Below, one piece after another: positions 24,638 to 33,334 of a stretch of DNA of 64,000 nt; the stretch's first letter is position 1; every line of letters begins with the position of its first letter. A program made the position numbers and the translations under genes. The stretch lies in assembly GCF_035581365.1 (NCBI RefSeq), contig NZ_CP141590.1:1612001-1676000 (forward strand), read 5' to 3'. The DNA comes from Tsuneonella sp. CC-YZS046 (lineage in GTDB: Bacteria; Pseudomonadota; Alphaproteobacteria; Sphingomonadales; Sphingomonadaceae). Under the pieces are notes generated by a model that worked only from the letters and a program-made list of their open reading frames with translations, did not search any database and was not told the DNA's origin.

Positions 24638-27541
24638 TCATCGGCCGGCTGAGGCGGCGGCGCCGTTTTCCTGCGGCAATACCGCCACCCGCCATCCATC
24701 GCGGCTGGCCAGATAGCGCTTGGCAAGCGCCTGCATGGCTTCCGGCGTGGTCTGGGTATAGTCGGACAGGAGGCTGCGCATCGCCGCCACCCGGCGCGGA
24801 TCGAAGCTGGCCCCTTCCAGATTGTACATCCAGAAGCCGTTGCCGGTGGAGGCACGGCTGACCAATTGGCGCAACGGCTCGGTGATCCGGGCCAGCTCGT
24901 CCTCGCTGGGCGGGGTAGCAGCCAGATCTTCCGCGATCCTTTCCGCCGCTTCGAAGAAGGCGGGCACGGCTTCGGGCTCGAGCTGGGCCATCGCGATGAT
25001 CTTGCCGCCCTTCGCCAGATCGACCGGCCAGTCATTGCTGACCCGCGGAGCATAGCTGGCCCCGGCATGTTCGCGCATCGCATCGAACAGGCGATTGTTG
25101 AACAGCTGGGTCAGGATTTCGAGCTGGCGCGATTCACGCAGATTTTCCGCGCCTCCACCACTCGGCCAGGCGATTGCCGCCGCCGCCTGATTGGCGTCGC
25201 CGCGATGATGGAGCACTTGCGGCTGCGCATTGGGCACCGGAAATGCCGGAAGGCGCGATTGGGCCTGGGGCGGGATCGGCCGGCGCGGGGCAAGCGCGCC
25301 GAATGTCCTTTCCAGCGCGGCAATCGTCTTGTCACGATTGAAGTCGCCGAAAATCATGACCTCGACCGGCCCCTGCTTCAGCAACGGCTCCCACACCTTG
25401 CGGAAACCTTCCGGGGTGGTCTTGTCCAGCATGGCCGGGGTCGGCGTGGCAAAGCGCGCGTCGCGATCCGACAACAGCCAATCGAGATCGCGCTGCAGGA
25501 CGCCGGCCGGGGACGTCGCATAGCTTTCATATTGCAGCTTGGCCGCGGCCCTGGCGCGCAGCACCGGATTGGCGTCCCATCGCGGAAGCGCGAGCTTGGC
25601 CGCGAAGAGATAAAGCTGATCGTCGAGGTCGGCGGCGCGGGTTTCAGCGGTAAAGGTGAAAACCGCCGGATCGATGCCGAACTCGAAGCCCATCTTGCGG
25701 CCGGTGGAAATATTGTCCAGCTCATCCTGGCCGAGCGGGCCGACACCGGAGCCGACCAGCGCCATCTGGCCGAGCGTGACATAGGGTGCGTCCTCCGTGG
25801 AAAAGGCGCGATAGCCCGACCCGAAGCGGACCTTGACATTGACGCGCCCCGGTTCGGCATCGTTCGCCCAGATCAGCGCGCGCGCGCCATTGGCGAATTC
25901 CAGCTGCTCGATGCCGAGCAGGCCGGTGGGCGTGGCGGAAACGAGCTTGCCCGGCTTGCCGACGGGCGGCAGCTCCTTGAAGGAGACGGGATCGGCCTTG
26001 GCCCGAATGGAACCGTCCGCCATCACGGGCGCCAGCATGGCCGCCTGAAGCGCCTGCGCATCCGCCGCCGAACCGCCCGGCTCGACCATCAGGGTCCGGA
26101 TGACGGCTCCGCTGAACAGCGCCCGGGTATGGTCCCGGATGGCCTCAGGCGTGAAGCGCGCCCGCATGTCGCGGAACACTTCCAGCACGGTTTCCGGCGT
26201 CGCCACCGCTTCGCGGATGTCGACCGCCTGAACCACGTCGTCCGCCAGTTGCGCCCCGGCCATCACCGCGCGCTCTTCCACGCGGCTGGCGAAAGCGACA
26301 TCGAGTTCAGCCACTTCGCGGGCGATTTCCGCCTCGCTCGGCGGCGCGGCCACGGCATCGGCGATCACCGCGCGGACATCCTTGAGCGCTGCTTGCCAAT
26401 TGCCATCAAGCGGGGTGATCGAAACAAAGGTTCCATCCGCGGAACGGCTGACATCATCCTGCGAAACCTGGGCGAACAGATAGCTGCCCCCTGCTCGGGC
26501 GCGCGCTTCCAGCCGCCGGTTGATGATAGCCTGCGCCACCGCATCCAGCATCAGGCCGCGATTGTATTCCAGATTGTCCAGCACCTGCTCATAGGGCCGC
26601 AGCACGGCGTAATTGATCATAGGCGGCAGGTCAGGCTCCACCAGGACCTGCGCCTCGCCCACCGGATTGGCGGGATCGCTGCCCTGGGGCGTCTCGGGCT
26701 TGCCGAAATCGGGAGCCGGAACGAGGGCGCCCTTGCCGCGCCAATCGCTGAACCATTTCTCGATCTGAGTGGCCAGCATCGCCGGCTCGGCGTCACCCAC
26801 AACAACGATCACGACATTCTCAGGGCGATACCAGCGCGCATGGAAAGCCCGCACCGCATCCTGCGTGGCGCCGCGCAGCGTCTCATCGGTACCGATCGGG
26901 TTGCGCTCCGCCAGTGGCTGGCCCGCAAAGAACAGCTTGCGGGTGGCTTCGGAAACGCGCTGGCTGGCTCCGCCGCGCTCGCGCTTCTCGGCCAGCACGA
27001 TCGGCACTTCGGTGTTGATGTTGGCCTGGGTCAGGGCAGGCTCGCGCACCATGCCCGACAGCAGGCGGAAACTTTCCTCGAGCGAGGCGGCGGTCGAATT
27101 GGGAAGGTCAAGCTTGTAAACCGTCTGCGTAGGCGTCGTTTCGGCATTGGTGTCGCTGCCGAATGTCGCCCCTAGCCTCTGCCATGTCGGAATAGCCTGC
27201 CCTTCCGCCAGATATTTCGACTGGCGGAACAGCAAATGCTCCAGCAGGTGAGCGAAGCCCTGCTCGCTGCGCGTCTCATAGAGAGAGCCGGCATCGACCC
27301 GGATACGGATCGAAATCTGCCCGGGGGGCACGTTGTTGCGCCGCACCGCATAGCGCAACCCGTTGTCCAGGGCGCCGAACACCCATTCCGGATCGCGCGG
27401 AATGTCGGTCCCGCTATAGATCCACGGATCGTCCTGCTGGATGGATCGGGGCGCCTGTTCGGCTGCCACCGGACTGGACACCGTCGCGACGGCAAGCAGC
27501 AGGACGGCGAACGGCCGGGCGATCTTGGAAAACAGGTTCAT
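24638..27541 (-). CDS. M16 family zinc metallopeptidase (two-repeat, periplasmic)
   Basis: Exported peptidase of 967 residues, long enough for two full M16 repeats. The signal peptide is MNLFSKIARPFAVLLLAVATVSS. The inverted zinc motif HLLEH lies near 98-102, and the distal Glu is in VPIVLAEKRERG. The second half (from about 480) keeps the fold (FGSGYRAFSTEDAPYVTLGQ) but no HXXEH, as usual for the inactive repeat. The start is ATG 27541 or 27547; neither has a Shine-Dalgarno. Substrates of such proteins are misfolded or small envelope peptides. Divergent from the nfu gene. Confidence 0.9.
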   Translation of the reverse strand: MNLFSKIARPFAVLLLAVATVSSPVAAEQAPRSIQQDDPWIYSGTDIPRDPEWVFGALDNGLRYAVRRNNVPPGQISIRIRVDAGSLYETRSEQGFAHLLEHLLFRQSKYLAEGQAIPTWQRLGATFGSDTNAETTPTQTVYKLDLPNSTAASLEESFRLLSGMVREPALTQANINTEVPIVLAEKRERGGASQRVSEATRKLFFAGQPLAERNPIGTDETLRGATQDAVRAFHARWYRPENVVIVVVGDAEPAMLATQIEKWFSDWRGKGALVPAPDFGKPETPQGSDPANPVGEAQVLVEPDLPPMINYAVLRPYEQVLDNLEYNRGLMLDAVAQAIINRRLEARARAGGSYLFAQVSQDDVSRSADGTFVSITPLDGNWQAALKDVRAVIADAVAAPPSEAEIAREVAELDVAFASRVEERAVMAGAQLADDVVQAVDIREAVATPETVLEVFRDMRARFTPEAIRDHTRALFSGAVIRTLMVEPGGSAADAQALQAAMLAPVMADGSIRAKADPVSFKELPPVGKPGKLVSATPTGLLGIEQLEFANGARALIWANDAEPGRVNVKVRFGSGYRAFSTEDAPYVTLGQMALVGSGVGPLGQDELDNISTGRKMGFEFGIDPAVFTFTAETRAADLDDQLYLFAAKLALPRWDANPVLRARAAAKLQYESYATSPAGVLQRDLDWLLSDRDARFATPTPAMLDKTTPEGFRKVWEPLLKQGPVEVMIFGDFNRDKTIAALERTFGALAPRRPIPPQAQSRLPAFPVPNAQPQVLHHRGDANQAAAAIAWPSGGGAENLRESRQLEILTQLFNNRLFDAMREHAGASYAPRVSNDWPVDLAKGGKIIAMAQLEPEAVPAFFEAAERIAEDLAATPPSEDELARITEPLRQLVSRASTGNGFWMYNLEGASFDPRRVAAMRSLLSDYTQTTPEAMQALAKRYLASRDGWRVAVLPQENGAAASAGR

Positions 27542-27657
27542 GAACATCGCTATAGATAGTCAAGGGATGAAGGACCAGTGAACGATAGCCCCATTCTTGC
27601 CGCCCTCACCCGCCGACGCGCCTTGACCATGCGCCCGGTGCGCCTACATGCAGCATC

Positions 27658-28233
27658 ATGTATATAGAAACCGAAACCACGCCCAATCCCGCGACGCTGA
27701 AATTCCTGCCGGGCCGGCAGGTCATGCCAGCCGGCACGCGCGAATTCACCTCGCCGGAAGCCGCCGAAAGCTCGCCGCTGGCAGGCGCCCTCTTCGACAC
27801 GGGCGAAATCACGGGCGTGTTCTTCGGGTCGGATTTCATCTCCGTCACCGCCGCGCCCGGCGTGGACTGGGGGCAGCTCAAGCCGCAGGTCGTTTCTGTC
27901 CTGCTCGACCATTTCGTCAGCCAGGCTCCGCTTTTCACAGGCGGGGACGCAGCCGGAATTTCCGTGCCGCTGGATGAGGACATGATCGGCGACGATCCTG
28001 AACATGCGGAGATCGTCACCCAGATTCACGACCTGCTGGAAAGCCGGATCCGGCCGGCGGTGGCCGGCGACGGCGGCGACATCCAGTATCGCGGCTTTCG
28101 CGAGGGAGTGGTCTATCTCTCCATGCAAGGCGCCTGCTCCGGCTGCCCTTCGTCCACCGCTACATTGAAGAACGGGATAGAAGCGCTGCTCAAGCACTAT
28201 ATTCCCGAAGTGACTGAAGTGCGCGCCGCATAA
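27658..28233 (+). CDS. nfuA: NfuA-like Fe-S cluster scaffold/carrier protein
   Basis: Protein of 191 residues with an N-terminal Nfu domain (YIETETTPNPATLKFLPG, then SPLAGALFDTGEITGVFFG) and a C-terminal NifU-like domain (IRPAVAGDGGDIQYRGF, GACSGCPSSTATLKNGIE). The CSGC pair (C-X2-C) holds a 4Fe-4S cluster at the dimer interface for delivery to client enzymes such as LipA, AcnA and MiaB; miaB is 4 kb downstream. It starts a rightward series of genes that runs to corC. Confidence 0.95.
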   Translation: MYIETETTPNPATLKFLPGRQVMPAGTREFTSPEAAESSPLAGALFDTGEITGVFFGSDFISVTAAPGVDWGQLKPQVVSVLLDHFVSQAPLFTGGDAAGISVPLDEDMIGDDPEHAEIVTQIHDLLESRIRPAVAGDGGDIQYRGFREGVVYLSMQGACSGCPSSTATLKNGIEALLKHYIPEVTEVRAA

Positions 28234-28272
28234 AATCACATAAATCACCCAGAAAAAAGAGGAAAGCTCCGC

Positions 28273-28872
28273 ATGACCGATAAATCGCCCCTGCCGGATG
28301 CGGCGCTGGACCAGCTTTTTCGCTCGGCGCGCACCTATAACGGCTATCTCGACAAGCCGGTGCGCGAAGAAACGCTGCACGCAATCTGGGATCTCATGAA
28401 GATGGGGCCGACTTCCGCCAATCAGCTGCCCGCGCGGCTGGTCTGGTGCGCCACGCCGGACGCGAAGCAACGGCTTTCCCGGCTTTGTTCCGGCACCAAT
28501 GTCGACAAGGTGCTCAAGGCCCCGGTCACTGTGATTATCGGCATGGACATCGATTTCCACGAGAACCTGCCCTGGCTGTTCCCCCATGCCGACATGAAGC
28601 CGATCTTCGAGAACAACCTGGAGTTGCGTGAAGTATCCGCAATGCGCAATTCAACGCTTCAGGGCGCCTATTTCATCATGGCGGCCCGCGCGCTGGGCCT
28701 CGATACCGGCCCCATGTCGGGTTTCGACAATGATGGCGTCGACAAGGAATTCTTTGGCGACACGCCCAATATCAAGAGCAATTTCGTCTCCACGCTGGGA
28801 TATGGCGACGACGCCACGATCTTTCCGCGCAGCCCTCGTCCGGATTTCGGCACATTCAATAGCGTGATCTGA
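28273..28872 (+). CDS. nitroreductase family protein, RutE-like (malonic semialdehyde reductase)
   Basis: FMN-dependent reductase of 199 residues. FRSARTYNGYLDKPV, MKMGPTSANQLPARLVW and the C-terminal LGYGDDATIFPRSPR fit RutE/YdfG-type 3-hydroxypropionate dehydrogenases that clear malonic semialdehyde in the Rut pathway. No other rut gene is present, so the real substrate may be another aldehyde or quinone. It lies 39 bases after nfuA and 15 before tsaB, in one transcription unit. Confidence 0.85.
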   Translation: MTDKSPLPDAALDQLFRSARTYNGYLDKPVREETLHAIWDLMKMGPTSANQLPARLVWCATPDAKQRLSRLCSGTNVDKVLKAPVTVIIGMDIDFHENLPWLFPHADMKPIFENNLELREVSAMRNSTLQGAYFIMAARALGLDTGPMSGFDNDGVDKEFFGDTPNIKSNFVSTLGYGDDATIFPRSPRPDFGTFNSVI

Positions 28873-28887
28873 TTTCCGGCGCTTGCG

Positions 28888-29508
28888 GTGCATACCCTCG
28901 CGATAGATTGCGCCACGGAAAGCTGCTCCGTCGCCTTGCTGGAAGGCGATACCGTGATCGCCGGCGAATGCCGGATGCTGGGCCGCGGCCATGCCGAACA
29001 CCTGATCCCGATGATTTCCGCACTGCCGGGCCAGGGACGCGCCGACCGGATCGCCGTCTCCCTTGGCCCGGGAAGTTTCACCGGCGTGCGGATCGGGCTG
29101 GCGGCGGCACGGGCGCTGGCGCTGGCCTGGAAAGTTCCGGCCCTGGGTTTTCCGACGCTTGCCCTGGTGGCGGCGATAGCGCGCGAACGAGCGGGCGCGC
29201 AGGCGGTCAGCGTTGCGATGACGGGCGGCCACGGCGAATGGTTCGTCCAGGATTTCAACGCGGGCGGGCAGCCCGTTTCCGCGCTGGCGTCCCTCAAGCC
29301 CGATGATGCCGCAAAGGCGGCACGATCGCCGCTGGTCGCCGGCAGCCAGGCCGAAGCGCTCGTCAAGGCGCGCGGCTCGGGCAAGGCGCTGGCAATATGG
29401 CCGGATGCCCGATATTTTGCGCTACTGTCCGAAAGCCTCCTGCAACCTGCCGACAGCCCAGTTTACGGGCGCGGGCCGGATGCGCGTATTCCTTCCAGCC
29501 AATCGTGA
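28888..29508 (+). CDS. tsaB: tRNA threonylcarbamoyladenosine biosynthesis protein TsaB
   Basis: Partner of TsaD in t6A37 tRNA modification (206 residues, ASKHA fold). Marks: LAIDCATESCSVALL, RGHAEHLIPMI, VSLGPGSFTGVRIGLAAARAL, all typical of TsaB. The start is GTG at 28888. The rimI gene follows at once, as in many bacteria. The C-terminus (PVYGRGPDARIPSSQ) is the usual TsaB tail. Confidence 0.95.
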   Translation: MHTLAIDCATESCSVALLEGDTVIAGECRMLGRGHAEHLIPMISALPGQGRADRIAVSLGPGSFTGVRIGLAAARALALAWKVPALGFPTLALVAAIARERAGAQAVSVAMTGGHGEWFVQDFNAGGQPVSALASLKPDDAAKAARSPLVAGSQAEALVKARGSGKALAIWPDARYFALLSESLLQPADSPVYGRGPDARIPSSQS

Positions 29509-29518
29509 AATCAACCGC

Positions 29519-29998
29519 ATGATCTTCGACCCGCTCGCTGAAGAAATGATCGATAACATCATGGGCGTCATGCAGGACGCCTTCGACCCGGCCTTCGGCG
29601 AAGCCTGGACCCGGCCGCAGCTGAGGGGTTCGCTGATGCTGGACAATTGTCATTGCGGCATTCTCGATGAGGCCGGCCAGCCGCCCCGGCGCGGTTCCGG
29701 CGCGGCAGGCTTCTGCCTGTCCCGCAATGCCTATGACGAGGAGGAACTGCTTCTGCTTGCCGTTCGCCCGGCAGCGAGGCGGCGCGGCATCGCCACCAAA
29801 CTGCTGGAAGATCTTGCGGGCGGCGCGCTTGAAAGAGGTGTTCGGCGCATCTTCCTGGAAATGCGCGAAGGAAACCCGGCGGAAATGCTTTACACGGCGT
29901 GGGGTTTTTCAGCCGTCGGCAGGCGTCCGAATTATTACCGTGGAGAAAACGGTCAGCGGATCGACGCGATTACCTTCGAAAAGATTCTGCAAGGCTGA
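29519..29998 (+). CDS. rimI: ribosomal protein alanine N-acetyltransferase RimI
   Basis: GNAT-fold acetyltransferase, 159 residues from ATG 29519 or 172 from ATG 29480, which would overlap tsaB. Acetyl-CoA binding is in LAVRPAARRRGIATKLLEDL, then IFLEMREGNPAEMLYTAWGF and a final RRPNYYRGENGQRIDAI, the RimI signature end. RimI acetylates the N-terminal Ala of ribosomal protein S18. I favour 29519 because family members begin near that residue. Confidence 0.9.
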   Translation: MIFDPLAEEMIDNIMGVMQDAFDPAFGEAWTRPQLRGSLMLDNCHCGILDEAGQPPRRGSGAAGFCLSRNAYDEEELLLLAVRPAARRRGIATKLLEDLAGGALERGVRRIFLEMREGNPAEMLYTAWGFSAVGRRPNYYRGENGQRIDAITFEKILQG

Positions 29999-30067
29999 TC
30001 GGACTAAATATTTTCGCCTTCGATCTATTGCCGAAGCATTTTATGCTTGAAAATATGATAAGTCCGA
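29999..30067 (+). repeat. long interrupted inverted repeat (structured spacer) between rimI and mucR
   Basis: TCGGACT (29999-30005) pairs with AGTCCGA (30061-30067), and ATATTTTC (30008-30015) with GAAAATAT (30049-30056). The enclosed bases can form CTTCG/CGAAG or AAGCAT/ATGCTT hairpins that share three bases and so compete. It begins directly after the rimI stop. There is no T-tract, so it is not a standard terminator. The folding is drawn by eye. Confidence 0.6.
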
Positions 30068-30091
30068 TGCATGGCGCGACTCGCGATTTCC

Positions 30092-30140
30092 GAGCCATCC
30101 ATAAAACTATAATATTAAGCCAATTCACCTTGGATGGCTC
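30092..30140 (+). promoter_or_regulatory. mucR promoter region with a 10-bp inverted repeat around a TATAAT box
   Basis: GAGCCATCCA (30092-30101) and TGGATGGCTC (30131-30140) are perfect inverted repeats. Between them lies an AT-rich 29-base segment with TATAAT at 30108-30113, a likely -10 element for mucR; no good -35 is seen. MucR proteins repress their own promoters through AT-rich sites, so this is a candidate autoregulatory region. Confidence 0.5.
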
Positions 30141-30162
30141 AAAGCACTATGCTGAGGAAAAG

Positions 30163-30606
30163 ATGGAAAATATCGAGATCGACATGAAAGAAACATTGAT
30201 CACGCTGACGTCTGATATTGTCGCCGCTCACGTCGCCAACAATAATGTTGCGGTCGAAGAGGTGCCCCAGCTTATCAAGAGCATCTATTCGGCGCTGGCC
30301 GACCTCGGCGAAACCGAAGTGATCGAAGAAGAAGCGCCCAAGCCGGCAGTCGCCGTGCGCTCTTCGGTGAAGCCCGATTACATCGTGTGTCTGGAAGACG
30401 GCAAGAAGCTGAAAATGCTGAAGCGCCATCTGATGACCCATTACAATCTCACGCCGGAGCAATACCGCCAGCGCTGGGGCCTGCCCGCCGATTATCCGAT
30501 GGTCGCCCCGAATTACGCGGAGAAGCGCCGGGAACTCGCCAAGAAGATCGGCCTCGGCCGCAAGCCGGGCCAGCGCAGGGGCCGCAAGCCGCGCGCGAAG
30601 GCCTGA
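30163..30606 (+). CDS. mucR: MucR/Ros family transcriptional regulator
   Basis: Zinc-finger-like regulator and nucleoid-associated silencer of 147 residues. The N-terminal 60 residues are helical (oligomerisation), and the Ros/MucR domain runs from about 75 to 140: DYIVCLEDGKKLKMLKRHLM, THYNLTPEQYRQRWGLPADY, PMVAPNYAEKRRELAKKIGL. The zinc site is C-X3-D-X9-H-X4-H like. The tail GRKPGQRRGRKPRAK is an AT-hook-like basic segment. GAGGAAAAG precedes the ATG. MucR controls exopolysaccharide, motility and cell-cycle genes in alphaproteobacteria. Confidence 0.95.
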   Translation: MENIEIDMKETLITLTSDIVAAHVANNNVAVEEVPQLIKSIYSALADLGETEVIEEEAPKPAVAVRSSVKPDYIVCLEDGKKLKMLKRHLMTHYNLTPEQYRQRWGLPADYPMVAPNYAEKRRELAKKIGLGRKPGQRRGRKPRAKA

Positions 30607-30630
30607 TTTACGTCAAGCCGACGACTTGTG

Positions 30631-30669
30631 AAAAAAGCCCCACGGCGCTAAGCTCTGTGGGGCTTTTTT
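30631..30669 (+). terminator. rho-independent terminator of mucR
   Basis: AAAAAAGCCCCAC (30631-30643) and GTGGGGCTTTTTT (30657-30669) form a 13-bp stem with a T6 tail. It ends only 17 bases before the proposed start of fur. Confidence 0.95.
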
Positions 30670-30686
30670 ATTCGACGAGACAAACT

Positions 30687-31109
30687 TTGCCACACGCTAT
30701 CGACATCGAACAATTGTGCCATGATCGCGGCTTGCGGATCACAGAGCAGCGACGCGTCATTGCCCGCGTCCTTTCGGAGAGCGATGACCACCCCGATGTC
30801 GAAAAGCTGCACGAACGTGCATCCAGCATCGACCCGGGCATCTCGATCGCCACCGTCTATCGAACCGTCCGCCTGTTCGAAGAAGCCGGCATCCTTGACC
30901 GGCACGATTTCGGCGATGGCCGCGCCCGTTATGAAGCCGCGCCGGAAGCGCATCACGATCATCTGATCGATGTCGAATCCGGCAAGGTCGTCGAATTCGT
31001 CGATCCCGAACTCGAAGCCCTGCAAAAGCAGATTGCCGAAAAGCTGGGATACCGGCTGGTCGATCATCGCATGGAACTATACGGCGTCAAGATCGACCGC
31101 GAAGGCTGA
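30687..31109 (+). CDS. fur: Fur-family metalloregulator (Fur/Mur type)
   Basis: Metal-dependent repressor of 140 residues. The winged helix (CHDRGLRITEQRRVIARVL, then ISIATVYRTVRLFEEAGIL) and the metal site (HDFGDGRARYE, HHDHLI) fit Fur. The Cys pairs of E. coli-type Fur are absent (HHDHLIDVESGKVVEF), as in alphaproteobacterial Fur/Mur proteins, so it may sense manganese or iron. The only plausible start is a TTG at 30687; no ATG or GTG lies in frame before the conserved domain. Its ribosome site is weak. The mucR terminator ends 17 bases upstream, so its own promoter would have to overlap that terminator. Confidence 0.88.
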   Translation: MPHAIDIEQLCHDRGLRITEQRRVIARVLSESDDHPDVEKLHERASSIDPGISIATVYRTVRLFEEAGILDRHDFGDGRARYEAAPEAHHDHLIDVESGKVVEFVDPELEALQKQIAEKLGYRLVDHRMELYGVKIDREG

Positions 31110-31117
31110 GCCACGCC

Positions 31118-31867
31118 ATGTCAGCGCCGTCTCCCCGCATCGGGCTGACGGGTTGGTCCGTGCTGATTGCCAGGGTCATGCTGATGCTGGCCCTGCTGCT
31201 GTTCTGCCTTCCGTTCTATTATCTCTGGCGATTGCTCGGCCTGCGCCGCTTCTGGCCCCGCATGTTCCTTTCAGGTATCGGCCGCATCGCAGGCATGCGG
31301 CTGACCATCAAAGGCACGCCCAGGCGGAATGCCCTGTATTTGTCCAACCATGTAAGCTGGCTGGACATCCCCGCGATCGCCACCGCCAGCGGCAGCGCAT
31401 TCGTTGCGCATGACGGGCTGGCGGCGAACCCCATATTGCGATCGCTGTGCCGAATGAACGACACCGTGTTCGTTGCCCGGCACCGGCGCAGCAGTGTGTC
31501 GGGGCAGGCCGAGGCGATCCGCTTCGCGCTGGATGATGTCGGGGCGATCACCCTGTTTCCGGAAGGCACGACCGGCGATGGGGAAAGCCTGCTTCCCTTC
31601 AAATCGGCGCTGCTTTCCGCCATCGAGCCATTGCCCGAAGGCATCGCCGTGCAGCCGGTCCTGCTCCTCTACAGGCAAGCGCGGCGGATTGCGTGGCTGG
31701 GCGAGGAGTCCGGCCTGGACAATTTCAAGCGGATCGTCGGCAGCCTGCGCCCCGTCCATGTCACCGCATGGTTCCTGGAACCTCTTTCAGGAGAAGCGCT
31801 GCACAATCGCAAGACCATGGCGGCCGTCGCCTGGACCGCCATAGTCGCCCGATTGCAGGAGGCATGA
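31118..31867 (+). CDS. plsC: 1-acyl-sn-glycerol-3-phosphate acyltransferase
   Basis: Membrane-bound lysophosphatidic acid acyltransferase of 249 residues. One N-terminal membrane helix (LIARVMLMLALLLFCLPF) precedes the acyltransferase motifs: NHVSWLD (block I, HX4D), the middle block VARHRR and FPEGTTGDGESLLPFKSAL (block III). It starts 8 bases after fur and is probably cotranscribed. Confidence 0.93.
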   Translation: MSAPSPRIGLTGWSVLIARVMLMLALLLFCLPFYYLWRLLGLRRFWPRMFLSGIGRIAGMRLTIKGTPRRNALYLSNHVSWLDIPAIATASGSAFVAHDGLAANPILRSLCRMNDTVFVARHRRSSVSGQAEAIRFALDDVGAITLFPEGTTGDGESLLPFKSALLSAIEPLPEGIAVQPVLLLYRQARRIAWLGEESGLDNFKRIVGSLRPVHVTAWFLEPLSGEALHNRKTMAAVAWTAIVARLQEA

Positions 31868-31913
31868 GGTCCGCTCTTCAAAAACCGAGCGTTTTGACCT
31901 AAGGGCGCGACCC

Positions 31914-33248
31914 ATGCGCTCCACCTCGCCCCCCAGGACCTATCGGGTCAAGAGCTTCGGCTGCCAGATGAACGTCTATGACGGCGAGCGCATGTCCGAG
32001 CTGCTGGCCGAGCAGGGCCTGACTCCGGCTGCCGACGGGGCGGACGCGGATCTGGTGGTCCTCAATACCTGCCACATCCGGGAAAAGGCGGCGGACAAGG
32101 TCTATTCGGACATCGGCCGCCTGCGCCGCGAGGATGGCACCACCCCGCTCATCGCCGTGGCGGGCTGCGTCGCACAGGCGGAAGGCGAGGAAATCATGGC
32201 CCGCGCGCCATCGGTCTCCATGGTGGTCGGCCCGCAGGCCTATCATCGGCTGCCCGAAATGGTGGAGCGGGCCGCGGCCGGGCAGCGCGCAACCGACACC
32301 GACATGCCCGCGGCCGCCAAGTTCGCCGCCCTTCCCGCCCGCCGCAGGGCTGGCGCATCCGCTTTCCTCACCGTTCAGGAAGGCTGCGACAAGTTCTGCA
32401 CCTATTGCGTGGTGCCCTATACCCGTGGCGCGGAAATCTCCCGGCCTTTCGACGATTTGCTGGCCGAGGCGGAGAGACTGACCGAAGCCGGCGCGCGCGA
32501 GATCACCTTGCTGGGGCAGAATGTGAACGCCTGGACCGGAGAAGATGCGAAGGGCCGGGCGATCGCATTCGACGGCCTTGTCCGCGAACTGGCAAAGCTG
32601 CCGGACCTGCAGCGCATACGCTACACCACCAGCCATCCCAATGACGTGACCGAAGGATTGATCGCCGCGCATGGCGAAGTGAGCAAGCTGATGCCCTATC
32701 TGCACTTGCCGGTGCAATCGGGCAGCAATCCCATCCTCAAGGCAATGAACCGCAGCCACACGGCCGAAAGCTACCTCCGGCTGCTGGAGCGTTTCCGCGC
32801 GGCAAGGCCGGACATCGCACTCTCGGGCGATTTCATCGTCGGCTTCCCCGGCGAAACCGAGCAGGATTTTTCCGACACGCTGCAACTCGTCGATTCCGTG
32901 GGTTATGCGCAGGCCTTCAGCTTCAAATACAGCCCCCGCCCCGGCACTCCGGCAGCCACGATGGAGCACCAGATCGCACCCGGGGTAATGGATGAGCGGC
33001 TCCAGCGCCTCCAGGCCGCGATCAACCGGGACCAATATGCCTTCAACCGGAAATCGGTCGGCCTGCGCTGCGACGTGCTGGTGGAGCGCAAGGGCAAGCA
33101 TCCCGGGCAATGGCTGGGCAAGTCGCCCTGGCTGCAATCGGTGCATTTCGAAGGGGATGCCAAAATCGGCGATATGGTTACCGTCGACCTGGCCGAAGCA
33201 GGCCCCAATTCCCTGCGCGGCATCCTGGCCACACAAGCGGCGGCCTGA
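31914..33248 (+). CDS. miaB: tRNA-2-methylthio-N6-dimethylallyladenosine synthase
   Basis: Radical SAM methylthiotransferase of 444 residues acting on A37 of tRNAs. The N-terminal UPF0004 domain holds three auxiliary-cluster Cys (KSFGCQMNVYDGERM, NTCHIREKA, VAGCVAQAEG). The radical SAM motif is GCDKFCTYCVVPYTRG, and LHLPVQSGSN and the C-terminal TRAM domain (CDVLVERKGKHPGQWLGKS) follow. It begins the conserved miaB-phoH-ybeY-corC set. Confidence 0.97.
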   Translation: MRSTSPPRTYRVKSFGCQMNVYDGERMSELLAEQGLTPAADGADADLVVLNTCHIREKAADKVYSDIGRLRREDGTTPLIAVAGCVAQAEGEEIMARAPSVSMVVGPQAYHRLPEMVERAAAGQRATDTDMPAAAKFAALPARRRAGASAFLTVQEGCDKFCTYCVVPYTRGAEISRPFDDLLAEAERLTEAGAREITLLGQNVNAWTGEDAKGRAIAFDGLVRELAKLPDLQRIRYTTSHPNDVTEGLIAAHGEVSKLMPYLHLPVQSGSNPILKAMNRSHTAESYLRLLERFRAARPDIALSGDFIVGFPGETEQDFSDTLQLVDSVGYAQAFSFKYSPRPGTPAATMEHQIAPGVMDERLQRLQAAINRDQYAFNRKSVGLRCDVLVERKGKHPGQWLGKSPWLQSVHFEGDAKIGDMVTVDLAEAGPNSLRGILATQAAA

Positions 33249-33334
33249 CGCTTTTTCCACCGGCGCATGGCGCAGAAGCGCTTGCGCCTGAATACGGCGC
33301 GCTTATCCTGCAACTCACCACACGAAAGGAGCGC

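Noticed and set aside
24866-27175. A 769-codon open frame opposite the M16 peptidase
   Set aside because: The M16 gene has a signal peptide and HXXEH motif. The reverse frame is His/Arg-rich without motifs.
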